Shown here piece by piece: positions 17,768 to 27,319 of a stretch of DNA of 64,000 bases. A program made the translations under genes and the position numbers. The stretch's first letter is position 1; the number at the start of each line of letters is the position of its first letter. The notes below the pieces were generated by a model. The model saw only the letters and a program-made list of their open reading frames with translations. It had not been told where the DNA came from and searched no databases. The DNA is taken from the NCBI GenBank assembly GCA_021390615.1, contig JAJEJU010000025.1:1426001-1490000 (forward strand), in the 5' to 3' direction. The stretch comes from Rhodanobacteraceae bacterium ZG21-1. Lineage in GTDB: Bacteria; Pseudomonadota; Gammaproteobacteria; Xanthomonadales; Rhodanobacteraceae.

Positions 17768-19132
17768 TCAGGCCGACGGCAGGCGCAGCCGCGCCGAAAT
17801 CCGCCAGAAGCGCCCAAGCAGCAGCAGCGCGGCCATGCTGAGGCCGGCGATCAAGCCCATCCACATGCCGCGCGCACCCAGCTCCTGCCGGAACGCCAGC
17901 CACCAGCCCACCGGCATGCCGATCACCCAGTAGGCGAACAAGGTGATCGCCATCGGCACGCGGGTGTCCTTGAGCCCACGCAGGGCACCGTTGGAGGCCA
18001 CCTGGATACCGTCGGAAAACTGGAACAGCCCGGCCAGCAGCAGCAACTGCATGGCCAGCGCGATCACCTGGGTGTCGTGGGTGTACAGCGAGGCGATGAA
18101 ATGCGGCAGGCCGAGCATCAGCCCGGCCGAAAACAGCTGGGTGAGCAGGGTCAGGCCGATGCCGCAGAAGCCGGCATAGCGCACCGCCTGCGCATCGCCG
18201 CGCCCTACCGCATTGCCCACCCGCACGGTGATCGCCATGGCCAGCCCCAGCGGGATCATGAAAAAGAATGAGGCGATGTTCAGCGCCACCTGGTGGCTGG
18301 CCACCACCGTCTCGCCCAAGGTGCCGATCAGCAGGGCCACCGCCACGAACAGGCCGGCCTCGGCCAGCAGGGTCACCGCCATCGGCAGGCCGATCGCCGC
18401 CAGCGCGGCGATGCGCCGCGGCCGCGGCCACTCGAAGCGGTCGAACAGGCCCAGTCCGCGGTAGTTGCGATGCCGCGACACGTAGATGGCGAAGGCCACC
18501 ATTTCCAGCCACAGCACGGTGGCGGTGGCGATGCCGCAGCCGCGCGCGCCCTGCGGCGACAGGCCCAGCTTGCCGAACATGAAGACGTAGCCCAACGGCA
18601 CCAGCACCACCAGTCCGCTCAGGCTGAAGTACATCGACGGGCGGGTCAGCGAGAGGCCTTCGGACAGGCCGCGCAGGGCGAAATAGCAGGTCAGCGCCGG
18701 GGCGCCCCAGCTGATCGCGCGCAGAAATTCGCCAACGTCGGCGCGCAGCCCCGGCGCGACCCCGATCAGGTCGATCAACGGCTCGGCATGGCGCACCGCG
18801 AACCACAGCAGCACGCCCATGCCCACGGCCAGCCACAGCGCCTGCAGGAACACCGCGCCGATCTCGCCGCGGCGTTGCGCACCGTCCAACTGCGACACCG
18901 AGGGCGGCACCGCCATCATCATGCCGATGCCGCTGACGATGGCCAGCGACCACACGCTGGCGCCCACCGCCACCGCGCCGAGCACGTGCGCGCTGACGTG
19001 GCCGGCCAGCACGGCGTCGATCACGTTCGAGCCGATCGCGGCCAGCTGGGCGAAGATCAACGGCAGGGCGAGACGCACGGTGGCGGCGATCTCGTGCGCC
19101 ACGCGGACACGGTCGAGGCGGAAGGCTTTCAT
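17768..19132 (-). CDS. MATE-family multidrug efflux protein (NorM-like)
   Basis: A 454-residue integral membrane protein with twelve predicted helices in two homologous halves. The N-terminal half starts ALPLIFAQLAAIGSNVIDAVLAG, typical of MATE proteins, and the second-half counterpart is AIGLPMAVTLLAEAGLFV. The family exports cationic drugs in exchange for Na+ or H+. It is transcribed toward sppA, 119 bp upstream of that gene; a common transcript is possible but not shown. Confidence 0.92.
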   Translation of the reverse strand: MKAFRLDRVRVAHEIAATVRLALPLIFAQLAAIGSNVIDAVLAGHVSAHVLGAVAVGASVWSLAIVSGIGMMMAVPPSVSQLDGAQRRGEIGAVFLQALWLAVGMGVLLWFAVRHAEPLIDLIGVAPGLRADVGEFLRAISWGAPALTCYFALRGLSEGLSLTRPSMYFSLSGLVVLVPLGYVFMFGKLGLSPQGARGCGIATATVLWLEMVAFAIYVSRHRNYRGLGLFDRFEWPRPRRIAALAAIGLPMAVTLLAEAGLFVAVALLIGTLGETVVASHQVALNIASFFFMIPLGLAMAITVRVGNAVGRGDAQAVRYAGFCGIGLTLLTQLFSAGLMLGLPHFIASLYTHDTQVIALAMQLLLLAGLFQFSDGIQVASNGALRGLKDTRVPMAITLFAYWVIGMPVGWWLAFRQELGARGMWMGLIAGLSMAALLLLGRFWRISARLRLPSA

Positions 19133-19245
19133 GGGGACGACACAGCTCCTTAGCCGGACATTCTAGCCGAGCCGCGCCGGCCGGGCCGCCACTGCGGCGG
19201 CGGCTTATGCCAAGATCGCGGGCTGTGCGGTCGGGGATAAGGGTG

Positions 19246-20415
19246 ATGTCGAACGAGCCGGTGTCGTACGAGGGGCTGTTCTGCGCCAATTGCGGCACGC
19301 CGATGCAGGGCGAGTTCTGCCACGCCTGCGGCCAGTCCATCCATAGCGTGCTGAAGCCCATGCACGGGATGCTGGAGGACACCCTGGACATCGCCCTACA
19401 CGTCGACGGCCGGGTGATGCATACGCTGCCGCCGTTGCTGCTGCGGCCGGGCTTCCTCACCCTGGAATACTTCGCCGGCCGCCGTGTGCCCTACGTCGCC
19501 CCGTTCCGATTAATGTTCGTGCTGTGTCTGCTGGCCTTCTTCCTCTGCCACCTGGCAGTGGACGACGGCAACTACCAGTGGCTGCATATCGAGCGGAACG
19601 GCTCCAGCCGTGATGCGGGCTTCGACCAGCAACGCACCGCCGCCGACGTGCAGAAGCACCTGGCCGAGCAGCTGCAGGCGCTGGAAGCGGCCAAGCGCAA
19701 GGATCCCGACGAAGCGAGCGACCTGGAACAGTCCGAGCGCCATCTGCGCCATGCCGCCGAACGGCGCCTTGCCGCACTGCAGGCCGCGCCCGCCGCCGGC
19801 TCCTCGGCGCCGACACCGGCGGCGGCCAGCTCTGCTCACGCCAAGCACGAGGACGACGACCTACTTAACGGCAGCAGCAAGGTCGACATCACCTGGCTGC
19901 CGGATTTCGTCAACGCGCGCCTGGAGCGCGCCGGCCAGCACATCCTGGCCAACCTGCGGGCGATCCGGCACGGCGGCGCGGAAGGCGACGAGGCCAGGGA
20001 GCGGCTGGTCGCCGGGGTGTTCGGCGCGCTGCCGCAGACCCTGTTCGTGATGCTGCCGGTGTTCGCCCTGTTGCTGAAGCTGTTCTACCTGTTCCGCCGC
20101 CGGCTCTACATGGAACACCTGATCGTGGCGCTGCACAGCCACGCCTTCCTGTTCTTCGACCTGATCCTGCTGATGCTGCTGTATCAGCTGCACGGCTGGG
20201 TGGCGCCACACGCGGCCTGGGCGGCGACCCCGCTGAGCACGCTGAGCTGGCTGTTGCTGCTATGGGCGCCGGTCTACCTGCTGGTGATGCAGAAGCGCAT
20301 CTACCGGCAGGGCTGGACCCTGACCGTGCTGAAATACTGCTGCCTGGGCGGCTGCTATTTCTGGCTGCTGCTGATCGCCCTGGGCGTCGCGGTGACCCTG
20401 GGCCTGGCCCACTGA
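19246..20415 (+). CDS. DUF3667-type membrane protein with zinc-ribbon N-terminus
   Basis: A 389-residue protein. The N-terminus has CANCGTPMQGEFCHACGQ, a four-cysteine zinc-ribbon pattern seen in DUF3667 proteins. One membrane segment (about residues 80-105) follows, then a charged Ala/Gln-rich region (about 120-200) likely to be helical, and four or five membrane helices at the C-terminus starting at FVMLPVFALLLKLFYLF. The function is unknown. The ATG at 19246 has an upstream GGGGATAAGGG purine run and lies 13 codons inside a longer open frame. Confidence 0.75.
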   Translation: MSNEPVSYEGLFCANCGTPMQGEFCHACGQSIHSVLKPMHGMLEDTLDIALHVDGRVMHTLPPLLLRPGFLTLEYFAGRRVPYVAPFRLMFVLCLLAFFLCHLAVDDGNYQWLHIERNGSSRDAGFDQQRTAADVQKHLAEQLQALEAAKRKDPDEASDLEQSERHLRHAAERRLAALQAAPAAGSSAPTPAAASSAHAKHEDDDLLNGSSKVDITWLPDFVNARLERAGQHILANLRAIRHGGAEGDEARERLVAGVFGALPQTLFVMLPVFALLLKLFYLFRRRLYMEHLIVALHSHAFLFFDLILLMLLYQLHGWVAPHAAWAATPLSTLSWLLLLWAPVYLLVMQKRIYRQGWTLTVLKYCCLGGCYFWLLLIALGVAVTLGLAH

Positions 20416-20811
20416 AAGCAGCTGCCGCAACGGCCGAAAAGCCCCCGCAAAAGCGGTTTTGCACAGCGTCACAGAGGTGTCAAGGCTCTTTACCGACTGT
20501 TTTCAACTGTATGAACATCTGCTTAAACGATCAAGCAAGTTATTGAAAAGCATAGCTTTCGAAAGTTGCTCAAAAGTTCGACAGCACGTCAAAAAGGGCG
20601 TCGTGACGGGCATCAGGGGGCGCCTTCCCCGGCACATCCACAGAGTTATCCACAGGCATTGTGGATAAGCGAAAAACCTCGCCGTGATGAGTCACTTAGC
20701 CTCTCTATCTCGATGACAGAGAAGCAAGCACGCGCAAACCCGCGGGTCGCCGGCCCGAGCGGGTCGACGCCACCCCCTCGCGGTTACACTGCCTGCCCGA
20801 TCGAGGTTGCC
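20416..20811. other. AT-richer intergenic region upstream of priA
   Basis: About 396 bp without a gene. The middle, roughly 20495-20590, is clearly AT-richer than the window, with several TTGAAAA/TTTTCAA-like stretches. It is followed by two perfect DnaA boxes (separate entry). The final ~140 bp lead to the priA start. An upstream in-frame extension of priA exists from 20566 but shows no protein-like sequence. Confidence 0.55.
20646..20668. promoter_or_regulatory. Two perfect DnaA boxes in inverted orientation
   Basis: TTATCCACA at 20646-20654 and its reverse complement TGTGGATAA at 20660-20668, separated by 5 bp. Both are exact matches to the strong DnaA-box consensus. A degenerate third copy, ACATCCACA, lies at 20634-20642. 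The site is ~144 bp before the priA start, next to an AT-rich stretch. Confidence 0.75.
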
Positions 20812-22986
20812 ATGCCCGCCGTCCTGCGCGTCGCCCTGCCCGTTCCGCTGCCGACCCTGTTCGACTATTTGCCGCCCGACGGCGAGCTGCCGGCACCTGG
20901 CAGCCGGGTGCTGGTGCCGTTCGGTCGCGGCCGCCAGGTCGGCGTGGTGGTCGAGGCCGGCGTCGAAGCGGCGGTCGGCGCGGGCCGGCTGAAGCGCACG
21001 CTGGCCGCGCTGGACGAGGCGCCCCTGCTCGACGCCGAACTGATGGACAGCCTGGCCCGCGCCGCCGATTACTGGCAGGGCGCGCCGGGCGAGGTTTACG
21101 CCAATGCCTTGCCGCTGGCGCTGCGCGAGGCGCGCCCGCTGCCGGACCTGCGGCCGGAACGCTGGGCGCTGACCGTGGCTGGTCGCAGCGCGCTGGACGC
21201 CGGCAGCCGGCGCGGCGGCAGCCTGGCCCTGCTGCAGGCGCTGGCGGCCTCGCCGCTGGATGCGCAGGTGCTGCACGAGCAACTGCCAGGCTGGCGCGAC
21301 GCCGCGCGACGGCTGGCCGCGGCCGGCCTGATCGAGCGCAGCAGCGAGGCCGTCGACGCCGCCAGTGCCAGTCCGCTGCAGGCGCCGGTGCTGAGCGGGG
21401 AACAGCAGGTCGCGGTGGACGCGGTCGCCGCCGAACTGCACCGCTTCCAGGCCTTTCTGCTCGACGGCGTCACCGGCAGCGGCAAGACCGAGGTCTACCT
21501 GGCCTTGATCGAGCAGGTGCTGGCGCGCGGCCGCCAGGTGCTGCTGCTGGTGCCGGAAATTGGGCTGGCGCCGCAGACCGTACGCCGCCTGCGCGCCAGA
21601 CTCGGCGTGGCGGTCGAAGTGCTGCATTCCAATCTTGCCGAAGGCGATCGTGCGCGCGCCTGGCTGCGCGCGCGCAGCGGCGAGGCGCGAGTGGTGCTGG
21701 GCACGCGCTCGGCAGTGTTCACGCCGCTGCCGCAGGCCGGCCTGATCGTGGTGGACGAGGAGCACGACGGCGCCTACAAGCAGCAGGAAGGCTTCCGCTA
21801 TCACGCGCGCGACCTGGCCCTGCTGCGCGCGCGCGCGCTGGGCGTGCCGGCGCTGCTCGGCTCGGCCACGCCCTCGCTGGAATCGCTGGCCAACGTGGAG
21901 GCTGGACGCTACCGCACCCTGCATCTGCGCGCACGCCCCGCCGCCAGCCGGCCGCCGCAGGTGCAGATTGTCGACATGCGCGGGCAGCGGCTGGAACACG
22001 GCTTGTCGCCCAGCCTGCTGACCGCCGTGGCCGAGACGGTGGCGCGCGGCGAGCAGGCGCTGGTGTTCCGCAATCGCCGCGGCTATGCGCCGGTGCTGCT
22101 CTGCCACGCCTGCGGCTGGCACGCCGAATGCCCGCGCTGCGAGCACCCGCTGACCCTGCATGCCGGACGCGGACGACTGGCCTGCCATCACTGCGACTAC
22201 CAGGCGCGCGTGCCGGCGCATTGCCCTGCCTGCGGCGCGAGCGAGCTGAAGCCGCAGGGCCAGGGCACCGAGCGGCTGGAGGAAGCGCTCGCCGCGCAGT
22301 TCCCCGAGGTGTCGGTGCTGCGCATCGACCGCGAAACCACCCGCCGTCGCGACGCCTTCGAGGACTTGCTGGACGGCTTGCGCGAGGACCGGCCGGCGAT
22401 CCTGGTGGGCACCCAGATGCTGGCCAAGGGGCACGACCTGCCCAACCTCACCCTGGTCGCCATCGTGGGCGTGGACGAAGGCCTGCACAGCGTGGACTTC
22501 CGCGCCAACGAACGGCTGGCGCAGCTGGTGGTGCAGGTGGCGGGACGCGCCGGTCGCGCACGCAAGCCGGGCCGCGTGCTGCTGCAAACCCATCACCCGG
22601 AACATCCGCTGCTGCGCCAGCTGCTGGCGCAGGGCTATGCGGCTGCGGCGCAGGCTCTGCTCGGCGAGCGCCGCCTGGCCCAGCTGCCGCCCTACGGCCA
22701 TCAGGCCCTGCTGCGTGCCGACGCGCAGCAGCGTCCGCCGGTGGATGCCTTTCTCGCCGAAGCCGCCGCCGCCCTGCCGGCCGGGCACGCGCTGCAGCTG
22801 GCCGGTCCGATGCAGGCGCCGATGCCGCTGCGTGCCGGCCGTCATCGCGGCCAACTGCTGCTCGAAGCCGACACGCGCGGCGTGCTGCACGAAGCGCTGC
22901 GCGCGTGGATGCCGCAGCTAGCCGGCCTGCCTTCGGCGCGGCGCGTGCGCTGGTCGCTGGACGTGGATCCGATCGACCTGTACTGA
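20812..22986 (+). CDS. priA: Primosomal protein N' (replication restart helicase)
   Basis: A 724-residue superfamily-2 helicase that recognises stalled forks and reloads the replisome. The N-terminal 3'-DNA-binding domain begins VALPVPLPTLFDYLPP. Walker A is GVTGSGKTEVYL, the DEAH-like box is VVDEEHDGAYKQQ, and eight zinc-binding cysteines lie in CHACGWHAECPRC, CHHCDY and CPACGA. The VAGRAGRARKPGRV motif VI closes the helicase core. The ATG at 20812 starts the conserved N-terminus directly; the frame extends upstream without conserved sequence. Two DnaA boxes precede it. Confidence 0.95.
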   Translation: MPAVLRVALPVPLPTLFDYLPPDGELPAPGSRVLVPFGRGRQVGVVVEAGVEAAVGAGRLKRTLAALDEAPLLDAELMDSLARAADYWQGAPGEVYANALPLALREARPLPDLRPERWALTVAGRSALDAGSRRGGSLALLQALAASPLDAQVLHEQLPGWRDAARRLAAAGLIERSSEAVDAASASPLQAPVLSGEQQVAVDAVAAELHRFQAFLLDGVTGSGKTEVYLALIEQVLARGRQVLLLVPEIGLAPQTVRRLRARLGVAVEVLHSNLAEGDRARAWLRARSGEARVVLGTRSAVFTPLPQAGLIVVDEEHDGAYKQQEGFRYHARDLALLRARALGVPALLGSATPSLESLANVEAGRYRTLHLRARPAASRPPQVQIVDMRGQRLEHGLSPSLLTAVAETVARGEQALVFRNRRGYAPVLLCHACGWHAECPRCEHPLTLHAGRGRLACHHCDYQARVPAHCPACGASELKPQGQGTERLEEALAAQFPEVSVLRIDRETTRRRDAFEDLLDGLREDRPAILVGTQMLAKGHDLPNLTLVAIVGVDEGLHSVDFRANERLAQLVVQVAGRAGRARKPGRVLLQTHHPEHPLLRQLLAQGYAAAAQALLGERRLAQLPPYGHQALLRADAQQRPPVDAFLAEAAAALPAGHALQLAGPMQAPMPLRAGRHRGQLLLEADTRGVLHEALRAWMPQLAGLPSARRVRWSLDVDPIDLY

Positions 22987-23449
22987 GCGACGCCGACGTG
23001 TGCGGCGTGCTCACACAGCGCACGTCGATTGCACGACAATACGACGGACACGAACGACACGAACATCGGATTGGCACGTTCTCGACGGCGAAGACGTGAA
23101 GGCGAACATCCTGATCGACCAGGGCCGAGCCGATGGCGCGGCAGACCGCGGATTCCAGCCGCCGCATCGCGGCTTCCGGCGAACGCCGGCGCCGCGTAAT
23201 CGACACCTCCGATGCGGACGCCGCGAAGCGATGCGGCTATCTCGCGAGCGCTCACCGCGCAGACTCGCCACGCCCATACCGCATCGGCGCCCTCGCCCGC
23301 GTGCAACTCGACACCAAGCCATCACGGCTGGCGCGTCGCGCTTCGAACGCCGCGCTACGCGCGCGTCAGCGACACATCCGCGCCGTGCCGCCCTGCTGCC
23401 GCTTTGCGGCAGGGCCAACGATTCCTCCTAGCCATGAAGTGAGCCCGTC
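22987..23449. other. Non-coding stretch between priA and the NADH dehydrogenase gene
   Basis: About 460 bp with only overlapping Arg/Ala-rich open frames on both strands, typical of non-coding GC-rich DNA. No RNA gene, repeat or operator recognised. Confidence 0.4.
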
Positions 23450-24724
23450 ATGACCGAGCTTCCCAGCACGCCCGCTGCCCAACCCCGTGTGGTGATTCTC
23501 GGCGGCGGCTTCGGCGGCATCGCCGCCGCCCAGGCGCTGGCCCACGCCCCGGTGCGGGTGACCCTGGTCGATCGCCGCAACCATCACCTGTTCCAGCCGC
23601 TGCTCTACCAGGTGGCCACCGCCAGCTTGTCGGCGCCCTCGATCGCGGCGCCGCTGCGTCACATGCTGCGCGGCCAGCGCAATGCGATCGTGCTGATGGA
23701 CGAGGTCGCGCGGATCGATGTGGCGCGCCGCGAAGTCGAACTGCAGCGCGGCACGCTGCGCTACGACTGGCTGGTGGTCGCCACCGGCGCCACCCACGCG
23801 TATTTCGGCCACGACGACTGGGCCGAGAGCGCGCCGGGGCTGAAGACGCTGGACGACGCCTTCACCATCCGCCGCCGCGTGTTCACCGCCTTCGAGCGCG
23901 CCGAACAGGAAGACGATCCGGCACAGCGCCAGGCCTGGATGAACTTCGCGGTGGTCGGCGCCGGGCCGACCGGCGTGGAGCTGGCTGGCGCGTTGGCCGA
24001 GATCGCCCGCCACACCTTGCCACGCGAATTCCGCCGTGCCGATCCGCGGCAGACCAATGTAATGCTGCTGGAAGCCGGTCCACGCGTGCTGCCCTCGTTC
24101 GTGCCCGAGCTGTCGGCGAAGGCGCAGCGCCAGCTTGAAAAACTCGGCGTGCAGGTGCTGACCGGCCAGGCGGTCACCGCGATCGACCGCGACGGCATCG
24201 AGGCGGGCGGCAAGCGCATTCCCACGCACACCGTGCTGTGGGCGGCTGGCGTCGCCGCCTCGCCGCTGGGCGCCCAGCTCGGCGCGCCGCTGGACCGCGC
24301 CGGGCGCGTGCAGGTACAGGCCGACCTGAGCCTGCCCGGTCATCCGGAGGTGTTCGTGATCGGCGACCTGGCCAGCGTGCAGAGCGACGGCCACGCGTTG
24401 CCTGGCGTGGCGCCGGCCGCCAAGCAGATGGGCCGCTACGTCGGCCGCCGCATCGCCGCCCGCGTGGCCGGCAAGGCTGCGCCGGCCGATTTCCGCTACC
24501 AGGACGCCGGCGCCCTGGCCACCATCGGCCGGATGGCGGCGGTGGCCCATCTCGGCCGCTGGAAGCTCTCCGGCATCCTGGCCTGGTGGGTGTGGCTGGG
24601 CGCCCATATCTTCTTCCTGATCGGCTTCCGCAATCGCCTGGTGGTGCTGCTGGACTGGGCGCTGGCCTATTTCACCTACCAGCGCCACGCGCGCATCGTC
24701 ACCGGCAAGGACGACGACGGCTGA
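23450..24724 (+). CDS. Type II NADH:quinone dehydrogenase-like FAD oxidoreductase
   Basis: A 424-residue flavoprotein that oxidises NADH and passes electrons to quinone without proton pumping. The FAD motif is [17 protein letters not shown] near residue 14. [17 protein letters not shown] is a family signature. The NADH-binding motif is [19 protein letters not shown], and the FAD-pyrophosphate Asp lies in VFVIGDLAS. The C-terminal [19 protein letters not shown] is the amphipathic/hydrophobic membrane anchor of NDH-2. It lies upstream of transaldolase in the same orientation. Confidence 0.92.
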   Translation: MTELPSTPAAQPRVVILGGGFGGIAAAQALAHAPVRVTLVDRRNHHLFQPLLYQVATASLSAPSIAAPLRHMLRGQRNAIVLMDEVARIDVARREVELQRGTLRYDWLVVATGATHAYFGHDDWAESAPGLKTLDDAFTIRRRVFTAFERAEQEDDPAQRQAWMNFAVVGAGPTGVELAGALAEIARHTLPREFRRADPRQTNVMLLEAGPRVLPSFVPELSAKAQRQLEKLGVQVLTGQAVTAIDRDGIEAGGKRIPTHTVLWAAGVAASPLGAQLGAPLDRAGRVQVQADLSLPGHPEVFVIGDLASVQSDGHALPGVAPAAKQMGRYVGRRIAARVAGKAAPADFRYQDAGALATIGRMAAVAHLGRWKLSGILAWWVWLGAHIFFLIGFRNRLVVLLDWALAYFTYQRHARIVTGKDDDG

Positions 24725-24804
24725 TGCCGCCTACACGTGGCGCGAACCTCTCGCGCCGGATACTGTGCGCTTCTTCCACCGACCTTCCTCGCCAAGGAAC
24801 CCAC

Positions 24805-25761
24805 ATGGCCTCGCAACTCGAACAACTCCGCCAGCTCACCACCGTGGTCGCCGACACCGGCGACATCGAGGCGATCGCCCGCTACAAGCCGGTGGATGCC
24901 ACCACCAATCCCTCGCTGCTGCTGAAGGCGGTCGGCATCGCCAGCTACGCCCCGCTGATCGACGAAGCGGTGAGCTGGGCCAAGGGCAAGAGCAAGGACC
25001 GCGCGCAGCAGATCGTCGACGCCTGCGACCACCTCGCCGTGGCGGTGGGTCACAAGATCCTGCAGCTGGTGCCCGGCCGCGTCTCCACCGAGGTCGACGC
25101 GCGGCTGTCCTTCGACACCCCGGCCAGCATCGCCAAGGCGGAGAAGCTGGTCGACCTGTACAGCCAGGTCGGCATTTCGCGCGAGCGCATCCTGATCAAG
25201 CTGGCCTCCACCTGGGAAGGCATCCGCGCCGCCGAGCAGTTGGAGAAGAAGGGCATCCACTGCAACCTCACCCTGCTGTTCTCCTTCGAGCAGGCGGTGG
25301 CCTGCGCCGAGGCCGGCGTGTTCCTGATCTCGCCGTTCGTGGGCCGCATCTACGACTGGTACGTGCAGAACACCGAGCAGAAGACCTACGCGCCGAACGA
25401 GGATCCGGGCGTGAAATCGGTGCGCCGCATCTACGACTACTACAAGCAGCACGGCTACCAGACCGTGGTGATGGGCGCGAGCTTCCGCAACATCGGCCAG
25501 ATCCAGGCCTTGGCCGGCTGCGACCGCCTCACCATCAGCCCCGAGCTGCTGGAAAAGCTGGATGCCGACCAGGACGAGCTGCCGCGCGCGCTGCAAGACC
25601 ACGGCAAGCAGGAAGAGCCGCCGGCCAAGCTCAGCGAGGCCGCGTTCCGCTGGGGCCACAACGAAGACGCCATGGCCACCGACAAGCTGGCCGACGGCAT
25701 CCGCAAGTTCGCGGTGGACCAGCGCAAGCTGGAAAAGCTGATCGACGCCAAGCTGGGCTGA
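24805..25761 (+). CDS. tal: Transaldolase
   Basis: A 318-residue pentose-phosphate enzyme transferring a dihydroxyacetone unit. It is the long (TalB) type. The Schiff-base lysine is in [13 protein letters not shown], and the substrate loop includes [12 protein letters not shown] with Asp17-like Asp. [11 protein letters not shown] and [12 protein letters not shown] are further family blocks. The ATG at 24805 is preceded by AAGGAA. The last part of the intergenic DNA on its 3' side carries two hairpins between it and the convergent efflux gene. Confidence 0.96.
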   Translation: MASQLEQLRQLTTVVADTGDIEAIARYKPVDATTNPSLLLKAVGIASYAPLIDEAVSWAKGKSKDRAQQIVDACDHLAVAVGHKILQLVPGRVSTEVDARLSFDTPASIAKAEKLVDLYSQVGISRERILIKLASTWEGIRAAEQLEKKGIHCNLTLLFSFEQAVACAEAGVFLISPFVGRIYDWYVQNTEQKTYAPNEDPGVKSVRRIYDYYKQHGYQTVVMGASFRNIGQIQALAGCDRLTISPELLEKLDADQDELPRALQDHGKQEEPPAKLSEAAFRWGHNEDAMATDKLADGIRKFAVDQRKLEKLIDAKLG

Positions 25762-25818
25762 GCCGACGGTCGCCTGAGAGCGACCGCGCCGAAGGCTCTG
25801 CTGGCTTGCATGAAACCT

Positions 25819-25850
25819 GCACGATGCGCCATCGAAGCGGCGCATCGTGC
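25819..25850. terminator. Bidirectional hairpin between convergent tal and efflux genes
   Basis: A 12 bp perfect stem, GCACGATGCGCC with its complement, around an 8-base loop, ends 2 bp before the stop of the minus-strand efflux gene. A smaller hairpin (GGTCGC/GCGACC, 25768-25785) follows tal directly. Neither has a long T-run. A terminator role is inference from position. Confidence 0.55.
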
Positions 25851-25852
25851 GC

Positions 25853-27319
25853 TCAGCGCGATGCCGTCTGCGCCGCTTGGTTCTGCGCCAGGCGCTTCGG
25901 CGCCAGTTCGTCCTGCGACCAGCCGCCGCCCAGGGCACGCACCAGCTGCACGCTGGCGCGCAGGCGGTTGGTCTGCAGCGACAGCAGGCCCAGGTGCGCG
26001 TTCAAGGCGTCCACCTGCGCGGTGACCACATCGAGGTAGCTGTCGGCGCCTTGCTTGTACAGCTCCAGCGCCAGCTTCAACGAGCGATCCGACGCGGTGG
26101 TGGCGTCCTGCTGGTCGACCAGCGCGTCGCCGTAGTGGTTGAGCAGGGACTGGTTGTCTTCCACCTGCTGGAACGCGCCGAGCACGGCGCCGCGGTACTG
26201 CGCGCTGGCCTCGTCGAAGGCCGCATGCGCCGAGGCGACTTGAGCACGACGGCGACCGCCGTCGAACACGTCCAGCAACAGGCTGGGCCCCAGCGCCCAC
26301 ATCTGGCTGGGCGCATTCAGCAGATTGCCCCAGGCGCCGCTGGTATAGCCAGCGCCGGCGCTCAGGGTGAGCGAGGGGAAGAAGGCCGAGCGGGCCACGC
26401 CGATCTGCGCGTTCGCCGCCGCCGTGCGGCGCTCGGCCGCGGCGATGTCGGGGCGACGCTGCAGCAAGGTGGACGGCAGCCCCACCGGAATCACCGGCAG
26501 GTTCGGCAGGTCGGTCTTCGCATCCAGGCTGAAATCGGACGCCGGCTGGCCCACCAGCACCGCGATGGCGTGCAGCAGCACCTCGCGCTGGGCGCGGGTC
26601 TGCGACAGCTGCGAGCGCGTCGCGGACAACTGGGTCTGCGCGCGATCCACGTCGAGGCCGGAAGCCGCGCCGCCTTCGTGCAAGGTCTTGGTCAGCTGCA
26701 GCGCGCGCTGGTAGGCGTCGACGGTCTTCTGCAGCAGGTCGACCTGGCGGTCCACGCCGACCAGCTGCAGGTAGCTGTCCGCCAGCGAGGCTTCCAGGCT
26801 CAGCCGCACCGAGGCGAGATCGGCGGCGGAGGCCTGCATCGAGGCACGCCCGGCCGCCACGTTGTCGCGCACGCGGCCCCACAGATCCACCTCGTAGGTG
26901 GCCTGCGCCGACGGCGAATACAGGTCGTAGTACTCGGGCGAGCTGGCGCCGTGCAGCGGCGAATTCAGCGAGGCGCGGTTGCGCTGGGCGCTGAGGCCGG
27001 CCGATACCTGCGGGAACAGGTCGGCGCGCACCTGCGCGAGGAAGTCGCGCGACTGCTGGTAGCTGGCGAAGGCCGCGGCGAGATCCGCGTTGTGCTCGGT
27101 CAGCTGCTGCTCGAGGCCGTCCAGGCGCTCGTCGCCGTACAGCTTCCACCAGCCTTCGCGCGGCAGCTGGTCGGACGGCTGCGCCGTGGTCCACGGACCG
27201 GCGGGCTGATAGTGATCGGCCACCGGCGCCTCCGGCGGCTTGTAGGCCGGCGCCATCGAGCAGGCGGCCAGCGCCAGCGCGATCGCGCCGGCGGCGACGA
27301 GGGTCTTAGGATTTTTCAT
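25853..27319 (-). CDS. RND efflux outer-membrane factor (NodT/OprM-like lipoprotein)
   Basis: A 488-residue outer-membrane channel of the TolC type. The signal peptide ends in the lipobox LAAC at Cys20, so it is a lipoprotein. Two outer-membrane efflux repeats follow, each with long helices and strands such as SLEASLADSYLQLVGVDRQVD and YRGAVLGAFQQVEDNQSLLN. LLQRRPDIAAAERRTAAANA is a family hallmark. It forms the tunnel for the adaptor and pump encoded directly upstream. Its start overlaps the adaptor stop by 14 bp. Third gene of the operon on the minus strand. Confidence 0.92.
   Translation of the reverse strand: MKNPKTLVAAGAIALALAACSMAPAYKPPEAPVADHYQPAGPWTTAQPSDQLPREGWWKLYGDERLDGLEQQLTEHNADLAAAFASYQQSRDFLAQVRADLFPQVSAGLSAQRNRASLNSPLHGASSPEYYDLYSPSAQATYEVDLWGRVRDNVAAGRASMQASAADLASVRLSLEASLADSYLQLVGVDRQVDLLQKTVDAYQRALQLTKTLHEGGAASGLDVDRAQTQLSATRSQLSQTRAQREVLLHAIAVLVGQPASDFSLDAKTDLPNLPVIPVGLPSTLLQRRPDIAAAERRTAAANAQIGVARSAFFPSLTLSAGAGYTSGAWGNLLNAPSQMWALGPSLLLDVFDGGRRRAQVASAHAAFDEASAQYRGAVLGAFQQVEDNQSLLNHYGDALVDQQDATTASDRSLKLALELYKQGADSYLDVVTAQVDALNAHLGLLSLQTNRLRASVQLVRALGGGWSQDELAPKRLAQNQAAQTASR

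Noticed and set aside
15522-17933. Long plus-strand open frame opposite sppA
   Set aside because: Low-complexity His/Arg/Ala composition; the SppA frame on the minus strand has both catalytic motifs and a good start.
20416-20811. Calling this region the chromosomal origin
   Set aside because: Only two perfect DnaA boxes, no dnaA/dnaN/gyrB context and no skew information in a 64 kb window. Kept only as a DnaA-box feature and finding.
22987-23449. A small gene between priA and the NDH-2 gene
   Set aside because: All frames are Arg/Ala-rich without start signals or any familiar motif.
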